From Caldifarciminota bacterium (lineage in GTDB: Bacteria > Hydrothermota > Tepidihabitantia > Tepidihabitantales > CAIPLT01): a DNA stretch of 51,241 nucleotides. The stretch spans positions 1 through 51,241 of the forward strand of contig CAIPLT010000004.1 of NCBI GenBank assembly GCA_903865935.1. The letters run 5' to 3'. The position numbers and the translations under genes are program-made. Shown in pieces: positions 1-8,207 of the stretch (positions are counted from its first letter, which is position 1; every line of letters starts with the position of its first letter). A model generated the notes under the pieces. The model saw only the letters and a list, made by a program, of their open reading frames with translations. It had not been told where the DNA came from and did no database searches.

Positions 1-37
1 AAGTTACAGAATAACAAAATGTTGGGGAAAGTGGTCT

Positions 38-83
38 TTTAAGATTATGAGTCAGCTGCGCTAACCAACTGCGCTACGGACCC
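38..83 (-). tRNA. 5' half of a tRNA with CAT anticodon (tRNA-Met/Ile2-like), 3' half not visible
   Basis: Read on the minus strand from 83, the sequence folds as the first half of a tRNA: a 7-base acceptor strand GGGTCCG, T8-A9, a D stem GCGC/GCGC with a 9-base loop holding the GG pair, and an anticodon stem GCTGA with loop CTCATAA. The CAT anticodon is at 49-47. After two more bases (TC) the expected stem partner is lost, and no T-arm or CGGACCC acceptor partner follows before the window ends at base 1. A consensus-like promoter lies just upstream. It may be an interrupted, truncated or split tRNA gene; the window edge prevents a decision. Confidence 0.6.
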
Positions 84-99
84 AGCTTACTGTTTCAAT

Positions 100-127
100 A
101 GCTTACAGAAATCGCCATTTTTGTCAA
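100..127 (-). promoter_or_regulatory. Promoter of the 5'-half tRNA at 38-83
   Basis: On the minus strand TTGACA (127-122) is followed after 16 bases by TAAGCT (105-100). Transcription would start about ten bases before the tRNA 5' end. The -35 box is perfect and the -10 box is weak. Confidence 0.5.
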
Positions 128-289
128 TACCCGATTCTGCCAAATTTCTGCCTTTTTTTAGATACTTTTCACTCAATACATTCACTGTGTCTTTTAGGTT
201 ATGTGCTATAATGTCTGCAAAATTGATTATTTATGTTTCGCTTTAATTCGTGCTACCTTTTTTCCGACGGAGAGAGTTGGGGCGGGGTG

Positions 290-2731
290 TTACTTTATTA
301 CAACTAATCTTTCAATCAGTCTTTTTGAATTGGTTTGTAAAGAGAGAAAATAAACACCAGCGGAAAGAGTTTTAGAGTTAAGAGTTATGTTATAAATACC
401 AGATTTCTTACTTTCATTAACCAATGTTTTAACTAATCTTCCAGAAATATCATATAGTTGTAGTATTACATTTCCTTCAATTGGCAAAGAATAGCGGATA
501 GCGGTTTGCGTCTTCGCTGGATTGGGATAAACTTCAAGCGAAAAGCGGTCAGCGGAAAGCGGTTGTTGATTTTCTTCAACACCAGATATTATCGAATCCC
601 GAATTACCGAGATACTGGAACTGTTATAATTTGCGACATAGACTCGGTTCTGTGATGGATTATAAGTAAACCCAGTCGGCTCACTTCCGACGTCAATTGT
701 TGTAATTACTTGATTACTCGAACCATCAATTACGGTCACATTGTTACTAACATAATTAGCGCAATAGAGCTTATCATTAGTCGGATTATAGATTAAAGCA
801 TTGGGTTCATTTCCTACAGTAACAGTGGAAATCACTGAATTTGTAGTACCATCAATTACGGTCACATTATCGCTATACTTATTAGCACAATAGACTTTAT
901 TATAAGTTGGATTATAGATCAAAGCACAAGGGCGCTGACCCACGACAATTATTGCGATTATTGAATCAGTTGCACCGTCAATAACTGTAACCGTTACAGC
1001 ATAACCTGGGCTCCTGCCGGCATTGGCACAATATATTTTGTTGTTTGTGAAATTATATATTAAAGCCGTGGGATACTCTCCTACTTGTATTGTTGTAAGA
1101 ACGGAATCGGTTGCGCCATCAATTACGGTCACATTGTTACTGACTCCATTGGCACAATATACCTTATTATTTATTGAATTGTACACCAACGCATTTGGAT
1201 AGCTTCCAACCAGGACCGATGTGACCAGTGAATCAGTAGTGCCATCAATAACTGCCACCGTATCATTCCAATAATTAGCGCAATAAATTTTATTATCGAT
1301 AGGATTGTCAACCAGTGCATAAGACCATCCTTGAAACGGGATAGTATTAATTACTGAGTCATTTGCGCCATCAATAATGGATAGATTAGCACCAACGTAA
1401 CCAAGAGCACAGTAAACTTTATTATTGGTCGAATTATAAAGTAAAGCCCAAGGCCATTCGCCGACTCTTATTGTAGATATTACTTGATTGGTTGTTCCAT
1501 CAATCGCGCTTATATTATCAGTAATATAATTTGCAGAATATACTTTATTATTAATTGAGTTATAGACCAAGGCGCAAGGATAATACCTGCCTATAAAAAT
1601 TGTATTGTTCACCTGATTTGTTATTCCATCAATTACTGTCACATTATCACTTTCCTCATTAGCGGAATAAATATTATTAGTAGTCGGGTTACAGATTAAA
1701 TCTATTGGTTTCACTCCGACTGCAATGGTTGCTACTACATTGTCATGTGCACCTTCAATTACAGTAATATCATAGCTCATTAAATTTGCAGAATAAACCT
1801 TGTTGATATTAGGATTATAAGCTAAAGCCCACGGTTCAGACCCGGCGGGTATTGTAGTTAAAACCCCATTGGTTACTCCATCAATCACAGAAATACTATC
1901 ACTTTGTAAATTAGCACAGTATATTTTATTATTCATCTGATTAAAGGTTAAAGCCCAAGAACGTTTCTTTACTGGAATTGTTGTAATTACACTATCTGAT
2001 GTTCCATCAATAACTGTAACCGAACCGTTATAATTAGGAGATGGTCCTTGATTGGCACAGTAAATCTTATTATTGATTGGATTATAAGTTATCGCTCGCG
2101 GACCAACTCCCACCGGGATTGTCGTGATTATTTGGTCAGTCGTACCACTAATTACTGTAATATTATTGCTACCTTCATTAACACAATATATTTTGTTATT
2201 GGTCGAATTATAGCCAAAAGCACATGGACCACTTCCTACATACATTCTTCTAATTACCGAATCGGTTGCTCCACTAAAAATAGTTACCCTATCGCCATTT
2301 TCTCTGGCGCAATATACTTTATTATTAGTCGGGTTATAAGCTAAAGCACAGGCACCATATCCAATTGAAATTGTTGCAATAACCTGATTAGTTGTCCCGT
2401 CGATTACAGTTACTGAACCGCTATCATAATTTGCAGAATATACTTTATTATTAATAGAATTCCAACAAAGGTCATGGATATTAGAACCCGTCGTGATTTT
2501 AGCAATTTTATTATTTGTTTGTCCATCAATTACAATCAAACAATCACCATAATACCCACCAACATAGATTTTATTATTCGTCGCATTATAGGTTAAAGCC
2601 TGAGGAAACAATATTCCGGAAAACGAATCAGGAAGATAAATTGTTTCTTCTAACCATTGAGCAGATAATGAAGTACTGAGTAGAGAGCAAAGAGCAATGA
2701 GAATTAAGAATAATATTTTAAACTTTTTCGT
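290..2731 (-). CDS. Secreted YVTN-type beta-propeller protein with C-terminal sorting domain; non-ATG start
   Basis: A predicted surface or secreted protein of about 813 residues with no known ligand. About 16 repeats of ~40-43 residues, each with an NNK(I/V)YCAN-like strand, a TVIDG turn and a TI.VG turn, run from residue ~45 to ~730. The N-terminal segment ends in LCSLLSTSLSAQW and looks like a signal peptide. The last ~85 residues (EVYPNPAKTQ, GVYFLSLQ, ERLVVIK) match a type A sorting domain. The first in-frame ATG lies 40 codons inside and would remove the signal peptide. The open frame instead reaches an AGGAG site that abuts the upstream stop, where only ATT (2734-2732) or ACG (2731-2729) is suitably placed. 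ACG is preferred because AAA-AAG follows, as in ordinary M-K-K starts. It is the last gene of a three-gene coupled unit with 2741 and 5162. Confidence 0.85.
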   Translation of the reverse strand, partial: TKKFKILFLILIALCSLLSTSLSAQWLEETIYLPDSFSGILFPQALTYNATNNKIYVGGYYGDCLIVIDGQTNNKIAKITTGSNIHDLCWNSINNKVYSANYDSGSVTVIDGTTNQVIATISIGYGACALAYNPTNNKVYCARENGDRVTIFSGATDSVIRRMYVGSGPCAFGYNSTNNKIYCVNEGSNNITVISGTTDQIITTIPVGVGPRAITYNPINNKIYCANQGPSPNYNGSVTVIDGTSDSVITTIPVKKRSWALTFNQMNNKIYCANLQSDSISVIDGVTNGVLTTIPAGSEPWALAYNPNINKVYSANLMSYDITVIEGAHDNVVATIAVGVKPIDLICNPTTNNIYSANEESDNVTVIDGITNQVNNTIFIGRYYPCALVYNSINNKVYSANYITDNISAIDGTTNQVISTIRVGEWPWALLYNSTNNKVYCALGYVGANLSIIDGANDSVINTIPFQGWSYALVDNPIDNKIYCANYWNDTVAVIDGTTDSLVTSVLVGSYPNALVYNSINNKVYCANGVSNNVTVIDGATDSVLTTIQVGEYPTALIYNFTNNKIYCANAGRSPGYAVTVTVIDGATDSIIAIIVVGQRPCALIYNPTYNKVYCANKYSDNVTVIDGTTNSVISTVTVGNEPNALIYNPTNDKLYCANYVSNNVTVIDGSSNQVITTIDVGSEPTGFTYNPSQNRVYVANYNSSSISVIRDSIISGVEENQQPLSADRFSLEVYPNPAKTQTAIRYSLPIEGNVILQLYDISGRLVKTLVNESKKSGIYNITLNSKTLSAGVYFLSLQTNSKRLIERLVVIK

Positions 2732-2740
2732 AATAACTCC

Positions 2741-5152
2741 TTATTTAGTTATAATCAATTTTTTTGTTTCTGACTCATTATTCAGTTGTAAGAAATAAAC
2801 ACCGGGCTTTATTCCTTTAAGCGAAACTCTCATTTCAGCAACCTTGTCATTGTGAGCCGAAGAGAAATCAATCTCCTTTACTAGTTTTCCCGATACATCA
2901 AACATTTTCAGCGCTTGACTGTTAATGGATGACGGGATACGGACAACGAAGAATGATTTTGCTGGATTCGGATATACTTCAAGTGTATGCTGTGGAGCTC
3001 CGAGTATTGTGCGTCCTTCTTCTACTCCCGGCATCCCGTCTCGAATCACTGAAACTGTAGAACTGCCATAATTAGCTACGTAAACACGGCTCTGTTGCGG
3101 ATTGAATGCTAAAGAACGACAGCTGCCTGGGACCTGAATCGTTGTAAGAACCGAATTGGTTGCACCATCAATCACAGTTATATCATGGCTATTGTAATTA
3201 GCACAATACACTTTGTTATTTATTGAATCCCAAACCAAGGTGTATGGACTGTTTCCAACTGAAATAGTCGTAATCACTGCATTAGTCGCGCCATCAATTA
3301 TCGATATGCTATTGCTACCGCTAATAGCACAATAAACCTTATTGTTGGTTAGATTATATACTAATGCGCCTGGTGATGAACCAACTGTAATTGTTGTTAT
3401 AATCGAATTTGTTGTGCCATCAATCACTGTTAGATTATTATTTCCATTAGAACAATAGATTTTGTTGTTAGTTTGATTGTAAACTAAAGCGCGGGGGCTA
3501 GTTGCAACAGAATCCGTTGCAATAACCACATTAGACGAACCGTCAATTATTGAAATAGCACCGTTATGATTTGGTGGATAACCTTGATTTGCACAATATA
3601 TCTTATTGTTAAGCGAATTATATCCTAAAACATTTGGCCATTCACCAACTGGAATTGTCGTAATCACATTGTTGGTTGCGCCGTCAATCACAGTTACATT
3701 ATTACTATCCCTATTCGCGCAATAGACCTTGTTATTTATTTGGTTCCATACCAAAGCGCTGGGACTTCTCCCAACTGTAATTGTAGTAGTTATTGTATCA
3801 GTTACACCATTAATAACGGTTATCTTATTGTTAGACGTGTTAGCACAATAAACTTTGTTATTAGTCGTATTATAGCATAACGCATCAAGAGACATTTCAA
3901 CAAATATTGATTTAATTACTGAATTTGTTATCCCATCAATTACAGAAACAATATTATTAAAATAACAAGTGCAATATACTTTGTTATTGACTGAGTTATA
4001 GATTAAGTTCAAAGGATAATCTCCAGTCGGGATTGTGGTAATTGCCATATTTGTTAAACCATCGATAACAGTAATATTATTGTCATCGGCATTTCCACAA
4101 TATACCTTGTTATTAGTTGGATTATAAATTAAAGGCTGGGGAAAATCTCCAACTGGAACAGTTGTAATAATCGAATTAGTCACACCGTCAATTATAGTTA
4201 TATTATTACTCGATAAGTTATCACAATATATTTTATTACTAATTGAATTATATACTAAATCATAAGGACCGTCTCCTACCGGGACTGTCGTAATTACTGA
4301 GTTTGTTGCACAATTAATCACTGTCACATTGTCACTCAAATAATTAGCAATATAAAGCTTATTGTTAGTCAAATTATAAGCAAAAAAACGGGGACAATTT
4401 CCAACTGGAATGGTTGTTATTACAGAATCAGTAGCACCGTCGATTACTGATATAAAGCCGTTAGTGCCACCATTAATGCAATAGATTTTATTATTGGTCG
4501 GATTATAAATAAAAGGACCGGGATTAATCCCTATTGGGATTCTTTTTATTATTCTATCGGTTGCGCCGTCAATAACAATTACATAATCACTATACCAAGT
4601 GCTAGCACAATACACTTTATTGTTGGTAGAATTATACATTAAACAGCCAGGATAACTGTCCACAGGAATAGTTGCTATTGCAGTATTTGTTGCGCAATCA
4701 ATGACAGTTATATTAAAACTACCGTAGTTAACACAATAAATCTTATTGTTAATTGTATTATGAATCATTGCTAACGGACGGTCTCCGACGGGAATTGTTG
4801 TAGTTACTGCATTTGTTACACCATCGATCACCGTCACATTATCGTCACTAGAGTTAGCGCAATAAACCTTATCGCTGTTGGAATTCCAACAAAGGTCACT
4901 AACGTCACTTCCTACTGGAATTCTTGCAATTTTCTGATTTGTTTGTCCATCAATTGCAATTACCCAATTTCCAAATACGCCACTGACATAGATCTTGTTA
5001 TTCGTTGCATTATAAGTAAAACCTTGAGGGACCAAAATTCCGCTAAGTGAATCCGGAACGTAAATTGTCCTTTCCAGCCATTGAGCAGACGCAGTAGTAA
5101 GTAGCGAACAGAGAGCAATAAAGAGTAAAAATAGTGTGTTAAGCTTTTTCGT
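2741..5152 (-). CDS. Secreted YVTN-type beta-propeller protein with C-terminal sorting domain; non-ATG start
   Basis: A paralogue of the gene at 290, about 803 residues, also with about 16 YVTN-type repeats. The signal peptide ends LFIALCSLLTTASAQW. The sorting domain includes EVYPNPAKSFFVVRIP, a GKLVKEIDFSSAHND stretch and the tail KPGVYFLQLNN. As in the gene at 290, there is no ATG near the signal peptide. The upstream stop TAA is followed directly by GGAGTTATTACGAAAAAG, so the start must be ATT (5155-5153) or ACG (5152-5150). The identical junction in both genes shows it was copied by duplication rather than being a random base error. Translation probably depends on ribosomes ending on the gene at 5162. 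The ligand and role are unknown; attachment to the outer surface is inferred from the domain plan. Confidence 0.85.
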   Translation of the reverse strand, partial: TKKLNTLFLLFIALCSLLTTASAQWLERTIYVPDSLSGILVPQGFTYNATNNKIYVSGVFGNWVIAIDGQTNQKIARIPVGSDVSDLCWNSNSDKVYCANSSDDNVTVIDGVTNAVTTTIPVGDRPLAMIHNTINNKIYCVNYGSFNITVIDCATNTAIATIPVDSYPGCLMYNSTNNKVYCASTWYSDYVIVIDGATDRIIKRIPIGINPGPFIYNPTNNKIYCINGGTNGFISVIDGATDSVITTIPVGNCPRFFAYNLTNNKLYIANYLSDNVTVINCATNSVITTVPVGDGPYDLVYNSISNKIYCDNLSSNNITIIDGVTNSIITTVPVGDFPQPLIYNPTNNKVYCGNADDNNITVIDGLTNMAITTIPTGDYPLNLIYNSVNNKVYCTCYFNNIVSVIDGITNSVIKSIFVEMSLDALCYNTTNNKVYCANTSNNKITVINGVTDTITTTITVGRSPSALVWNQINNKVYCANRDSNNVTVIDGATNNVITTIPVGEWPNVLGYNSLNNKIYCANQGYPPNHNGAISIIDGSSNVVIATDSVATSPRALVYNQTNNKIYCSNGNNNLTVIDGTTNSIITTITVGSSPGALVYNLTNNKVYCAISGSNSISIIDGATNAVITTISVGNSPYTLVWDSINNKVYCANYNSHDITVIDGATNSVLTTIQVPGSCRSLAFNPQQSRVYVANYGSSTVSVIRDGMPGVEEGRTILGAPQHTLEVYPNPAKSFFVVRIPSSINSQALKMFDVSGKLVKEIDFSSAHNDKVAEMRVSLKGIKPGVYFLQLNNESETKKLIITK

Positions 5153-5161
5153 AATAACTCC

Positions 5162-6334
5162 TTATTTAGTTATGACCAATTTTTTAGTTTCTAGTTCATT
5201 ATTTAGTTGTAAGAAATAAATTCCCGGACTTATTCCCTTCAGCGAAACTCTCATTTCAGCAACCTGGTCATTGTGAGCCAAAGGCGAATCAATCTCCTTA
5301 ACTAGTTTTCCCGATACATCAAACATTTTCAGCACTTGGCTTTCAATGGATGACGGAAAACGGACAACGAAGAACAATTTTGCCGGATTTGGATACACTT
5401 CATACGATAAGCGGTCAGCGGAAAGCGGTCCGCGATTTTCTTCAATACCAGATATTATCGAATCACGAATTACTGAAATATTGGAAGACTGATTATTTGC
5501 AACATAAACTCGGTTCTGAATCGCGTTCCAGCAAAAAGCACAAGGATAAGTTCCTACGGCAATGGTTGTAATCACTGAGTCGGTTTGACCATCAATCACT
5601 GTCACATTGTCATTATATTGATTAGCACAATATACTTTGTTGTTGGTAGCATTCCAGACCAAAGTGCATGGCCAGTATCCCACGGTGATTGTTGTTATTA
5701 CCGAGTTGGTTTGACCATCAATCACTGTTACGTTGTTGGTAGCATCATTGACACAATAGACTTTGTTGTTTTGTGAATTCCAGACCAATGCATTAGGCCC
5801 ATTTCCCACGGTTATGGTTGCAATTACTGAGTTAGTTTGACCATCAATTACTGTTACATTGGCGCTATTGTAATTAGCACAATAAACATTATTGTTTTGC
5901 GCATTCCAGACCAATGCATTAGGCCCACTTCCCGCGGTTATGGTTGTAATTACTGAGTTGGTTTGACCATCAATAACTGTTATATCGTTGCTATCCCAAT
6001 TAGCACAATAGACTTTATTGTTTTGAGAATTCCAACAAAGTGCGTTTATATTACTTCCTGTCGAAACTCTTGCAATCTTCTGATTAGTTGTGCCATCAAT
6101 AATAATTACGCAATTACCAGAGTGACCACCAACATAGATTTTATTATTCGTTGCATTATACGCAAATGCTTGGGGATGAGTCATTCCGCAGAGTGAATCT
6201 GGAACATAGATTGTCATTTCCAGCCATTGAGCAGATAATAAAATTGGAATTATAACGCTAAAAAAAACAAAGTTTTTCATATTAGATACAATATTATTGT
6301 ATATTGAGAAAAAGACGCTTATGTTCTTTTTCAT
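5162..6334 (-). CDS. Secreted YVTN-type beta-propeller protein, short form, with C-terminal sorting domain
   Basis: A 390-residue secreted propeller with about six YVTN-type repeats, near the size of one propeller ring. The N-terminus has an unusually long charged and polar lead before the hydrophobic core (FFSVIIPILLSAQW), a pattern shared with the gene at 10283. The sorting domain is of the same subtype as in the gene at 2741 (SLKGISPGIYFLQLNN). The start at 6334 follows AGAGGGGA at a good distance. An upstream in-frame TTG at 6379 lies inside the -35 box and is rejected. It is the first gene of a unit with 2741 and 290, spaced 9 bases stop to start. Confidence 0.88.
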   Translation of the reverse strand: MKKNISVFFSIYNNIVSNMKNFVFFSVIIPILLSAQWLEMTIYVPDSLCGMTHPQAFAYNATNNKIYVGGHSGNCVIIIDGTTNQKIARVSTGSNINALCWNSQNNKVYCANWDSNDITVIDGQTNSVITTITAGSGPNALVWNAQNNNVYCANYNSANVTVIDGQTNSVIATITVGNGPNALVWNSQNNKVYCVNDATNNVTVIDGQTNSVITTITVGYWPCTLVWNATNNKVYCANQYNDNVTVIDGQTDSVITTIAVGTYPCAFCWNAIQNRVYVANNQSSNISVIRDSIISGIEENRGPLSADRLSYEVYPNPAKLFFVVRFPSSIESQVLKMFDVSGKLVKEIDSPLAHNDQVAEMRVSLKGISPGIYFLQLNNELETKKLVITK

Positions 6335-6350
6335 ACATTCCCCTCTTCTA

Positions 6351-6379
6351 AAACTAAGTCTGAAATCATTGTTTGTCAA
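6351..6379 (-). promoter_or_regulatory. Promoter of the 5162-2741-290 propeller unit
   Basis: On the minus strand TTGACA (6379-6374), a 17-base spacer and TAGTTT (6356-6351) precede the ribosome site and ATG at 6334. The stretch is closely similar to the promoter at 11575-11603, which shows a shared origin. Confidence 0.65.
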
Positions 6380-6453
6380 GGGTTTTATGCATAATGACTA
6401 TACAGATTCTTAACTTATTGAGAAGCAATATATTAGATAATAAAGTAGTCAAA

Positions 6454-6536
6454 CTACCAAGATCGGACGATTTCGAATACATGTGGATTTACTAACTCTA
6501 TTATAGAGGTTCGAACATCGTCCCATCCGGGGAGTT
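6454..6536 (-). repeat. Conserved intergenic palindromic element, copy A
   Basis: One of three related ~82-bp elements, each between a stop codon and the next promoter. On the minus strand GGACGATGTTCGAA (6523-6510) pairs with TTCGAAATCGTCC (6477-6465), broken only by one bulged G. A small inner hairpin CTCTA/TAGAG lies at 6496-6508. The flanks CCCCGGATGG and CTTGGTAG are also conserved. There is no T-run after the structure, so it is not a simple terminator. Confidence 0.8.
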
Positions 6537-6587
6537 ATCTTTTTATAATCTAAGTCAGAAATTTCATCCGTTTTGATTTTTGATTTT

Positions 6588-7859
6588 CTATCTTGTTACA
6601 ACCAGCTTTTCTTTCACCATCTCATCCCTTACTTTAATAAAATAAACTCCGGGCTTTATTCCTTTAAGCGAAACTCTCATTTCAGTAAACTTACCATTGT
6701 GAGCCGAAGGTGAATCAATCTCCTTTACCAGTTTTCCCGATACATCATATAGTCGTATCATAGGGCTTTGAACATTGAGCGGAAAGCGGATAATGAAGAA
6801 TGCTTTCGCTGGATTGGGATAGATACTAAAGCTACTGCGAGTTGAAAGCGTGGCAATCTCCTCTTCAATTCCGAGATTCGCAATATGCCAGGTCGCTCCG
6901 CCATCGTGGGTATAAAGCACATAACTGTCACCGGCAACAAGTCCATGTAAAGTATCGCTAAAATCAACATCATAGAGAGTTGCATTAACATTGCTTGTTT
7001 GCACTGCCCAGGTATTGCCGCCATTATTGCTATGAATGATTGTTCCATTATGACCGACTGCCCAGGCATGATTACCCACAAATTTTAGCGAACGCAGATA
7101 TTTTGCTTGGGAAGGAATAGTTACTGGTTGCCAACTTTGACCACCATTTTGAGTTTTCATTACTAATGCGGACATTGTTCTGTCATTTCCGCCAATAACA
7201 AAGCCTTTCAAAGTATCTAATATCTTTATATCAAAGAAGTCATTGATTGTATCTTTAAGTAATAGTTGCCAGTTCAAACCACCATCATTTGACTTAGCAA
7301 TATATCCTTGACCTTTAGTAAACCAGGTGTCAGGTTGCCAGTAGACAGGGAAACACCCAGCACAGAACCAACCTTGTTGTCTATTAATAAATGAAATGCC
7401 ATTTTCAATAACTGTATCGCAATTAAATGGTGGACACGGTAAACATATTTGGTCCCAGCTATTACCTCCATTTATTGTTCTTCCTATCACTGCCTCGTTA
7501 CCTCCAACCCATCCACAGCTATCATCAATAAGAGTAATACGGATGGTCTGTTTTGTTAATCCCATATATTGATTAATCCATGTATCTCCTCCATTTTCAG
7601 TATGCCATACAAATCCTTGATCATAAGACAAAAGCCAGCCCTTTTGCTCATTAAGAAAGAAAACATCAGAAAAATATCGCGCAGTGAGAAAACTTTGGTC
7701 GATCCAGGTTAATCCACAATCTGACGTATAGTAAACACATCCTGTATCGCTTCTTACAACCCAACCATTGAGTGTATTTGAAGCCATTGATACACCATGA
7801 AAAGTATGTGCCAAAGCAAATGTGCAAAAGAGAAATAATAAAAACACAAGCCTTTTCAT
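6588..7859 (-). CDS. Secreted Asp-box (BNR-type) beta-propeller with C-terminal sorting domain
   Basis: A 423-residue predicted secreted protein. The hydrophobic start (LVFLLFLFCTFALAHTF) is a signal peptide. About seven Asp-box-like turns follow, for example TSDCGLTW, TENGGDTW, TINGGNSW, SNDGGLNW, TQNGGQSW, SNNGGNTW and THDGGATW. That pattern is typical of sialidase/BNR and Ycf48-like propellers; no sialidase active site is claimed. The C-terminal ~80 residues (IYPNPAKAFFIIRFP, SLKGIKPGVYF, VKEKLVVTR) form a sorting domain that looks mosaic: its middle matches the genes at 2741 and 5162, its tail the genes at 8208 and 10283. ATG at 7859 follows GGGAG. It has its own promoter and is followed by element copy A. 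Confidence 0.88.
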   Translation of the reverse strand: MKRLVFLLFLFCTFALAHTFHGVSMASNTLNGWVVRSDTGCVYYTSDCGLTWIDQSFLTARYFSDVFFLNEQKGWLLSYDQGFVWHTENGGDTWINQYMGLTKQTIRITLIDDSCGWVGGNEAVIGRTINGGNSWDQICLPCPPFNCDTVIENGISFINRQQGWFCAGCFPVYWQPDTWFTKGQGYIAKSNDGGLNWQLLLKDTINDFFDIKILDTLKGFVIGGNDRTMSALVMKTQNGGQSWQPVTIPSQAKYLRSLKFVGNHAWAVGHNGTIIHSNNGGNTWAVQTSNVNATLYDVDFSDTLHGLVAGDSYVLYTHDGGATWHIANLGIEEEIATLSTRSSFSIYPNPAKAFFIIRFPLNVQSPMIRLYDVSGKLVKEIDSPSAHNGKFTEMRVSLKGIKPGVYFIKVRDEMVKEKLVVTR

Positions 7860-7896
7860 AATATCTCCCTGCGACTAATATATTAAACGCCTTGAT

Positions 7897-7927
7897 TTAA
7901 TATGAGCCGAATTTATATCATTGTCAA
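7897..7927 (-). promoter_or_regulatory. Promoter of the Asp-box propeller gene
   Basis: On the minus strand a perfect TTGACA (7927-7922) is followed by an AT-rich stretch CATATTAA. The best -10 is ambiguous: CATATT at 17, ATATTA at 18 or TATTAA at 19 bases spacing. The start codon is ~40 bases further on. Confidence 0.5.
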
Positions 7928-8072
7928 GTGCTTTATTCGTAATGATTCTACAGATTCTTAACCTATTGAGAAGCGAGATGTTAGATAATAAAGCGGTCGA
8001 AGTATAAACTTACCCTTGAAAATGATTAATTTTATATTGTTATTGTGTTAATTATAGGTATTAGGTATCGAT

Positions 8073-8154
8073 CTACCAAGATTTGACGATTTCGAATACA
8101 TGTGGATTTACTAACTCTAGTATAGAGGTTCGAACGTCGTCCCATCCGGGGAGT
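8073..8154 (-). repeat. Conserved intergenic palindromic element, copy B
   Basis: The second copy of the element described at 6454. The minus-strand arms GACGACGTTCGAA and TTCGAAATCGTC pair with one bulge and one mismatch, and the inner hairpin CTCTA/TAGAG is intact. The surrounding intergenic DNA is also related to that around copies A and C, so the whole intergenic block was duplicated. The 348-base gap 7860-8207 holds this element and a promoter, with no gene. Confidence 0.8.
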
Positions 8155-8207
8155 TATTCTTTTTATAATCTAAGTCAGAAATATCATTCGCTTTGATATT
8201 TGATTTT

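Noticed and set aside
2048-2344. Plus-strand open frames inside the propeller genes (for example here, 5585-5776 and 9054-9305)
   Set aside because: They mirror the repeat structure of the minus-strand genes, have no ribosome sites, and their translations are compositional shadows of the real repeats.
290-2731. CRISPR-like regular repeats
   Set aside because: The periodic repeats of ~125 bases are coding and in frame, and keep protein motifs rather than exact DNA.
6335-6379. A TTG start for the propeller gene at 5162
   Set aside because: The TTG is part of the -35 box TTGACA, and the frame between holds the -10 box and the ribosome site for ATG 6334. The same reasoning removes the upstream start of cutA at 20312.
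6454-8154. The palindromes as tRNA genes, because of the GGTTCGAA motif
   Set aside because: The motif resembles a T-loop, but the flanking bases do not form a T-stem and no acceptor or D-arm can be drawn.
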